From positions 1 through 5,150 of the forward strand of contig JACCUE010000042.1 in assembly GCA_013812005.1 (NCBI GenBank): 5,150 nucleotides of DNA, read 5' to 3'. The DNA comes from Thermoleophilaceae bacterium. GTDB lineage: Bacteria > Actinomycetota > Thermoleophilia > Solirubrobacterales > Thermoleophilaceae. Below, piece after piece: positions 1-5,150 of the stretch. Each line of letters opens with the position of its first letter. Position 1 is the stretch's first letter. Position numbers and translations under genes: made by a program. The notes beneath the pieces were generated by a model that was not told where the DNA came from, searched no databases, and was given only the letters and a program-made list of their open reading frames with translations.

Positions 1-328
1 GCTCGGGCTCAGGCTCGACCGGCTCGGGCTCAGGCCAAGGTTCGACCGGCTCGGGCTCAGGCTCGACCGGCTCGGGCGGCGGCGCCGGCTCGAACCGTGA
101 CGGCGGATCGGGCGTCCGGGGATCGGGCATGGGCTGCGGCGGAGAGACCACCTCGGTTGGGGGCTCCGGTGGGCCGGCGGCGGGCGGCGGCGAAGTCTCG
201 ATGGGCGGCGGCGGTATCTCGATCGGCGGCAGCGCCTGTGGCGGAGGCCGCCCTTCGCGGGCAGCACGTTTGGCCTCACGCGCGAGCCGCGCACGCTCGC
301 GCTCCTCGTCGCTTCGCTCGGGACTCAC
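1..328 (-). CDS. mltG: Probable endolytic murein transglycosylase MltG, N-terminal part (gene runs off the left edge)
   Basis: Only the first 109 codons are present and no stop occurs before the edge. The start is the GTG at 328-326, which shares a GTGA with the ruvX stop and has a GGAG five bases upstream (337-334). Residues 1-27 are charged and rich in Arg, Glu and Ala (begins MSPERSDEERER). Residues 28-109 are dominated by Pro and Glu, ending in EPV/EP repeats. No membrane segment or catalytic domain is reached yet. In many actinobacteria mltG directly follows alaS-ruvX, and its product has a charged, often Pro-rich cytoplasmic N-terminus before one membrane helix and the YceG/MltG domain that cuts nascent peptidoglycan glycan strands. 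The identification therefore rests on gene order and N-terminal character, not on a catalytic motif. Another Pro-rich membrane protein remains possible. Confidence 0.6.
   Translation of the reverse strand, partial: MSPERSDEERERARLAREAKRAAREGRPPPQALPPIEIPPPPIETSPPPAAGPPEPPTEVVSPPQPMPDPRTPDPPSRFEPAPPPEPVEPEPEPVEPWPEPEPVEPEPE
5..73 (-). repeat. In-frame Pro/Glu-coding tandem repeats (21, 27, 21 bp)
   Basis: Three head-to-tail units encode EPVEPEP, EPVEPWPEP and EPVEPEP (residues 86-108 of the partial mltG product). The outer units are identical at the DNA level. The middle unit carries two extra codons (Trp-Pro), making it 27 bp, so the frame is kept. On the plus strand each unit reads as a gctcggg...cgaccg block. 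Such a tract should form an extended, stiff, negatively charged linker. The array may continue beyond the window edge. Confidence 0.85.
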
Positions 329-735
329 GCGGTCTCCGCTGCCGGCGATCGGCTTGCGCGGGCGGCGAGGTAGCTCTCGAGCAGGTGGGCGGCCGCGCGG
401 GAATCCGCGTCGGCGCTTCCTCCGATGGCCTCGGCCATCCGCGTGGTCAACCGCTCGTCGTAGAGCTCCACCGGCACGTGGGCCTTCACCTCCAGGCGGC
501 GGGCGAACTCCCGCGCCGTCTCGGCCTGAGCCCCCTCTTCGCCGCCCAGGGTCACCGGCAGGCCCACCACGATCAGCCCCGCCTCCAGCTCCGCGGCCAG
601 CCCGGCCACCCGTGCGAGCCCCTTTCGGGTACCGGGCCGGTCGATCGCGGCAAGGGGCGACGCCAGAGTCCCCGAAGGGTCGGACACCGCGCAGCCGCAG
701 CGGGCTTCCCCGTGGTCCAGCGCCAGCACCCGCAT
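325..735 (-). CDS. ruvX: RuvX/YqgF, putative Holliday junction resolvase / pre-16S rRNA processing nuclease
   Basis: The 136-residue protein has the usual family length and all its hallmarks. Near the N-terminus is the RNase H-fold DxG motif (LALDHGEARCGCAVSD, Asp7). Then come VVGLPVTLGGEEG (56-68), DERLTT (93-98) and a C-terminal DSRAAAHLL (Asp111). Asp7, the acidic pair at 93-94 and Asp111 form the expected metal-binding carboxylate set, so the enzyme looks intact. Family members act in the cytoplasm; E. coli YqgF matures the 16S rRNA 5' end, and a Holliday-junction resolvase role is proposed. The ATG at 735-733 is preceded by GAGGAA seven bases away. The gene begins 29 bases after alaS and overlaps the next gene by four bases, indicating one operon. 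The short tail after about residue 125 (ARASRSPAAETA) is not conserved. Confidence 0.95.
   Translation of the reverse strand: MRVLALDHGEARCGCAVSDPSGTLASPLAAIDRPGTRKGLARVAGLAAELEAGLIVVGLPVTLGGEEGAQAETAREFARRLEVKAHVPVELYDERLTTRMAEAIGGSADADSRAAAHLLESYLAARASRSPAAETA
334..337 (-). promoter_or_regulatory. Ribosome binding site for the mltG GTG start
   Basis: GGAG on the minus strand lies inside the last codons of ruvX, with five bases before the GTG at 328-326. Together with the GTGA overlap it supports this start and suggests translational coupling to ruvX. Confidence 0.6.
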
Positions 736-742
736 CTAATCG

Positions 743-748
743 TTCCTC
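743..748 (-). promoter_or_regulatory. Ribosome binding site for ruvX
   Basis: GAGGAA on the minus strand sits seven bases before the ATG at 735-733, in the 29-base gap after alaS. It fixes the ruvX start at MRVLALD, consistent with the conserved DxG motif beginning a few residues in. Confidence 0.65.
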
Positions 749-764
749 GTCCTGGAAGGGAGCA

Positions 765-3380
<2,616 letters not shown>

Positions 3381-3400
3381 CGGCTCGGAGTCTAGGTGGA

Positions 3401-3416
3401 CTGCGCGTCAGCGCAG
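3401..3416 (-). promoter_or_regulatory. Hairpin over the lipoprotein stop codon, upstream of alaS
   Basis: A perfect 6-bp inverted repeat, CTGCGC and GCGCAG, flanks a four-base loop (TGAC on the minus strand) that contains the TGA stop at 3410-3408. In the transcript it follows the larger 3420-3441 hairpin by only three bases and ends 20 bases before the alaS ATG. No T-run follows, so it is not a standard intrinsic terminator. It could be a U-less terminator, a 3' end stabiliser, or part of an alaS leader. Function is inferred. Confidence 0.5.
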
Positions 3417-5000
3417 GCACAGGCTCGACCAATCGAGCCTGAAGACAGGGTGGTACAGAGAGCAGTTCTCGGGGTCCATCCGCTCGGACATCAACACGCC
3501 GACGGTCTCGACGCCGTAGGGGGCCACCTCCGCTCCCTCCACCACGTCCAGATCGAGGGCCGCCCAGTCGTCGGCCGAGTCCTGGGGCGAAGCCCCGCGC
3601 TCGAGCAGCTCGATGCGGCGCTTCAGCACACCGTCGTCCACGATCTCGAGATAGCGCCCGGGCAGTGGCAGGATCGGGTCCACCCGGGCGAAAGAGACCT
3701 GGGCTCGGAGTCGCTCGGTCTCGGTGCGCGCCCGCCGGGCGCTGAAACCGACCTTGTCGAGTGTCCGGACCAGATAGCGCTCGAGCGCTCCCGCGCGCTT
3801 GCCATCCGCCGACACGATCACCGGCGGAGGTCGCCGCGCCGAATCCCTCACGAGTTCGCGCGCCCTGACCACGTCCGAGTTGAACTCCCGCTCCCCGTAC
3901 GGGCATGGATCGAGTGCCCGGTAGCCCACCACCTGCGGCGCCACCACGTTGCAGGTGGGCTCGAGGAACCCGTCACGCAGGCGCCCGAGGGCGGCCTCGT
4001 CGATCGCATAGCTCACCGCCCGGCGCATGTCCTCGACGGCGAACGGCGGCCGGCTCACGTCCATTGCCAGGTAGTCGAGGGCCAGGGTCGGGTGCTCTGA
4101 GTAGCGATCCTTGAGCTCGGAGCGGATCCGCGCGATCAGGTCGACCGGGGGCTCGCCCTGGGCTACGTCGACCCGGCTGTCGATCGCGGCCCGCGACTGC
4201 GCATCGGGGTCGCCGATCACCTCGCCCGCCACCTCGTCCACCAGGCCGGCGGGCACCCCCGGCAGCCGGAAGCCGCGGCGGCGCTCGAGCACGAAGACCG
4301 TGCCCGGGCGAGGGGGCACGGACCTGTACGGGCCCACGCCGGGAGGAGGCCGGCTGGTCAGGTCGCGCATCGGGACGCCGGCGGGCACGGGTGCGGCCAT
4401 GGGCACCGCCAGCGAATACGCAAGGTCGGGGTCGGGCCGGCGCAGATCGATCCGCACCTCGCCGGTCCGCCCATCGGCCGAGATGCCCGCTATGTCCGCC
4501 CCCGCCAGCAGCGAGCGTGCGTAGTGGCGGGTGCCCTCGATGTCGCCGAACAGATCGAGGGCGTTGAGGTTGAGGCGCAGGGCCCGCTTGACCGCGCGCT
4601 CGAAGTCGCCGGCGACCACCCGCCGGCCGTCGGAGTACCTCAGCCCTTCGCGGAGCTGGAGCTTCACGGTGCGCCCGTCTTCGGACACCTCGGGCATGTC
4701 GACGGCAAGTCCGGGAATGACCTGGGCTCCTGCCACGCCCTCGCTGCGCGCGTAGGTGAGCAGGGGAGTGTGTGAAAGCCATAGCGCCTGGAGCGCGGTC
4801 GGCGAGACGGCCACGGCCGGATCCAAGCTGTCGGGAGCCGAGGCCAGCGCCACCGATACCGAGCCACCCTCGCGCGCGTCACCGAGATCGGGCTCTCCTC
4901 CCGGGGAGCAGCCGGCGCCCGTCAGCACGCCCATCACCAGCAGGACCCCGAGCGCACGCGGAGCTCGCAAGAAGGGGTGCCCACCTTTGATGTTGGTCAC
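3408..5000 (-). CDS. Lipoprotein solute-binding protein, family 5 (peptide/oligopeptide-binding type, SBP_bac_5)
   Basis: The 530-residue product is an extracytoplasmic binding protein of the kind that feeds peptides, nickel or other solutes to ABC importers. The N-terminus has basic residues, a hydrophobic core (ALGVLLVMGVL, 16-26) and a lipobox-like GAGC with Cys31 as the predicted lipidated residue. The mature part shows family-5 signatures: GGSVSVALASAPDSLDPA (45-62), LREGLRYSDGRRVVAGDFERAVKRAL (116-141), GVGPYR (221-226) and LDYLAMDVSRPPF...RRAVSYAIDEAAL (308-338). Length is normal. Cysteines 350, 366, 513 and 528 could form disulfides. The GTG at 5000 overlaps the sigma gene's TGA; a TTG at 4970 is an alternative start. 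No permease or ATPase gene is present on the alaS side, so transporter partnership and ligand are unknown. The binding pocket cannot be read from sequence alone. Confidence 0.9.
   Translation of the reverse strand: MTNIKGGHPFLRAPRALGVLLVMGVLTGAGCSPGGEPDLGDAREGGSVSVALASAPDSLDPAVAVSPTALQALWLSHTPLLTYARSEGVAGAQVIPGLAVDMPEVSEDGRTVKLQLREGLRYSDGRRVVAGDFERAVKRALRLNLNALDLFGDIEGTRHYARSLLAGADIAGISADGRTGEVRIDLRRPDPDLAYSLAVPMAAPVPAGVPMRDLTSRPPPGVGPYRSVPPRPGTVFVLERRRGFRLPGVPAGLVDEVAGEVIGDPDAQSRAAIDSRVDVAQGEPPVDLIARIRSELKDRYSEHPTLALDYLAMDVSRPPFAVEDMRRAVSYAIDEAALGRLRDGFLEPTCNVVAPQVVGYRALDPCPYGEREFNSDVVRARELVRDSARRPPPVIVSADGKRAGALERYLVRTLDKVGFSARRARTETERLRAQVSFARVDPILPLPGRYLEIVDDGVLKRRIELLERGASPQDSADDWAALDLDVVEGAEVAPYGVETVGVLMSERMDPENCSLYHPVFRLDWSSLCLR
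3420..3441 (-). promoter_or_regulatory. Perfect 9-bp hairpin at the 3' end of the lipoprotein gene
   Basis: The arms CAGGCTCGA and TCGAGCCTG are exactly complementary around a four-base loop (TTGG on the minus strand). The hairpin lies in the last codons of the lipoprotein gene (coding around RLDWSSL), 39-60 bases upstream of the alaS start. It pairs with the second hairpin at 3401-3416. It may act as an attenuating or 3'-end structure between lipoprotein and alaS. Because it is a DNA palindrome, it could also be an operator. The structure is seen directly; the role is inference. Confidence 0.55.
4981..4989 (-). promoter_or_regulatory. Internal Shine-Dalgarno-like site that could define an alternative lipoprotein start
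   Basis: CAAAGGTGG on the minus strand lies inside codons 4-7 of the annotated lipoprotein frame. It is followed, after about ten bases, by an in-frame TTG (4970-4968). Starting there would give MRAPRALGVLLVMGVLTGAGC, a compact lipoprotein signal with Cys at position 21. The annotated GTG at 5000 has only a weak GAG before it but benefits from the overlap with the sigma stop. Which start is used is undecided. Confidence 0.4.
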
Positions 5001-5150
5001 TGCATCTCGGCGCGCATCACGGCCAAGGACTTCCGGATCAGGCGGGAGACGTGCATCTGGGACAGGCCCACCCGGTCGGCGATCTGGGTCTGGGGCAGTC
5101 CCTCCTCGAAGCGCATGCGCAGGATTTCGCGCTCACGGGGAGCCAAGACC
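4997..5150 (-). CDS. RNA polymerase sigma factor, SigB/SigF/SigG-type, C-terminal region 4 (gene runs off the right edge)
   Basis: The last 50 codons are present, in frame to a TGA at 4999-4997. They begin VLAPREREILRMRFEEGL, the usual entry to sigma-70 region 4.2. The helix-turn-helix TQIADRVGLSQMHVSRLIRK follows, then a short tail ending MRAEMQ. This element recognises the promoter -35 box. The QMHVSRL recognition helix is typical of the stress/sporulation SigB-SigF-SigG group rather than of housekeeping RpoD or ECF factors. Regions 2 and 3 lie outside the window, so the subgroup is not firmly fixed. The stop overlaps the lipoprotein GTG start by four bases (GTGA), which suggests cotranscription and coupled translation. 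In related bacteria these factors are often controlled by anti-sigma and anti-anti-sigma proteins; none is visible here. Confidence 0.92.
   Translation of the reverse strand, partial: VLAPREREILRMRFEEGLPQTQIADRVGLSQMHVSRLIRKSLAVMRAEMQ

Noticed and set aside
1..76. Regular repeats at the left edge considered as CRISPR or non-coding satellite
   Set aside because: The units are head to tail without unique spacers, keep the reading frame, and encode a Pro/Glu tract in a gene with a good start.
3420..3430. Plus-strand string caggctcgacc shared with the left-edge repeats (10-20 and 58-68)
   Set aside because: The match is only 11 bases, falls in a different protein context, and is likely chance in GC-rich coding DNA.
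3401..3441. Classical intrinsic terminator between the lipoprotein gene and alaS
   Set aside because: The stems are good but no T-rich run follows on the minus strand, so it is reported as a hairpin pair of unknown role instead.
3396..4100. Plus-strand open frame opposite the lipoprotein gene
   Set aside because: It shows no family motifs and low-complexity composition, and it is antisense to a well-supported SBP_bac_5 gene; treated as a shadow.
3973..4782. Second minus-strand open frame inside the lipoprotein gene
   Set aside because: This is the alternative frame of the real gene, Arg- and Pro-rich without domains. The correct frame carries a lipobox and family-5 motifs.

Overview
The window is a very GC-rich chromosomal segment in which every supported gene lies on the minus strand, so transcription runs from right to left. 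Base composition, the alaS-ruvX-mltG gene order, GTG starts with four-base stop/start overlaps and a SigB/SigF/SigG-type sigma factor tail all point to a high-GC Actinomycetota genome. The variant motifs in AlaRS and RuvX look most like Thermoleophilia (Solirubrobacterales), but that placement is inference from memory, not a search.

Layout in transcription order. (1) 5150-4997: the last 50 codons of a sigma-70 family factor, region 4 with its helix-turn-helix. (2) 5000-3408: a lipoprotein of the oligopeptide/solute-binding family 5 (SBP_bac_5), whose GTG start overlaps the sigma stop in a GTGA. (3) 3380-765: complete alanyl-tRNA synthetase, alaS, with aminoacylation, editing and C-Ala parts. 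(4) 735-325: ruvX (yqgF), the RNase H-fold Holliday-junction resolvase-like / 16S rRNA maturation protein. (5) 328-1: the N-terminal 109 codons of the next gene, again starting in a GTGA overlap. It has a charged head followed by a long Pro/Glu-rich tract with in-frame repeats, and is best explained as the cytoplasmic N-terminus of MltG.

Spacings are -4, 27, 29 and -4 bases, so the whole window reads as one co-directional cluster. There is no stretch of 300 bases without a gene. No RNA genes, insertion sequences, CRISPR arrays or attachment sites were seen.

Functionally the right side (stress-type sigma factor plus surface lipoprotein) appears to be a coupled pair placed in front of a housekeeping translation / rRNA maturation / cell-wall cluster. 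The most notable non-coding structure is a pair of perfect hairpins (3420-3441 and 3401-3416) at the 3' end of the lipoprotein gene, just before alaS. They may partly separate the two expression units or regulate alaS. No wholly new system is evident; the genes belong to known families.
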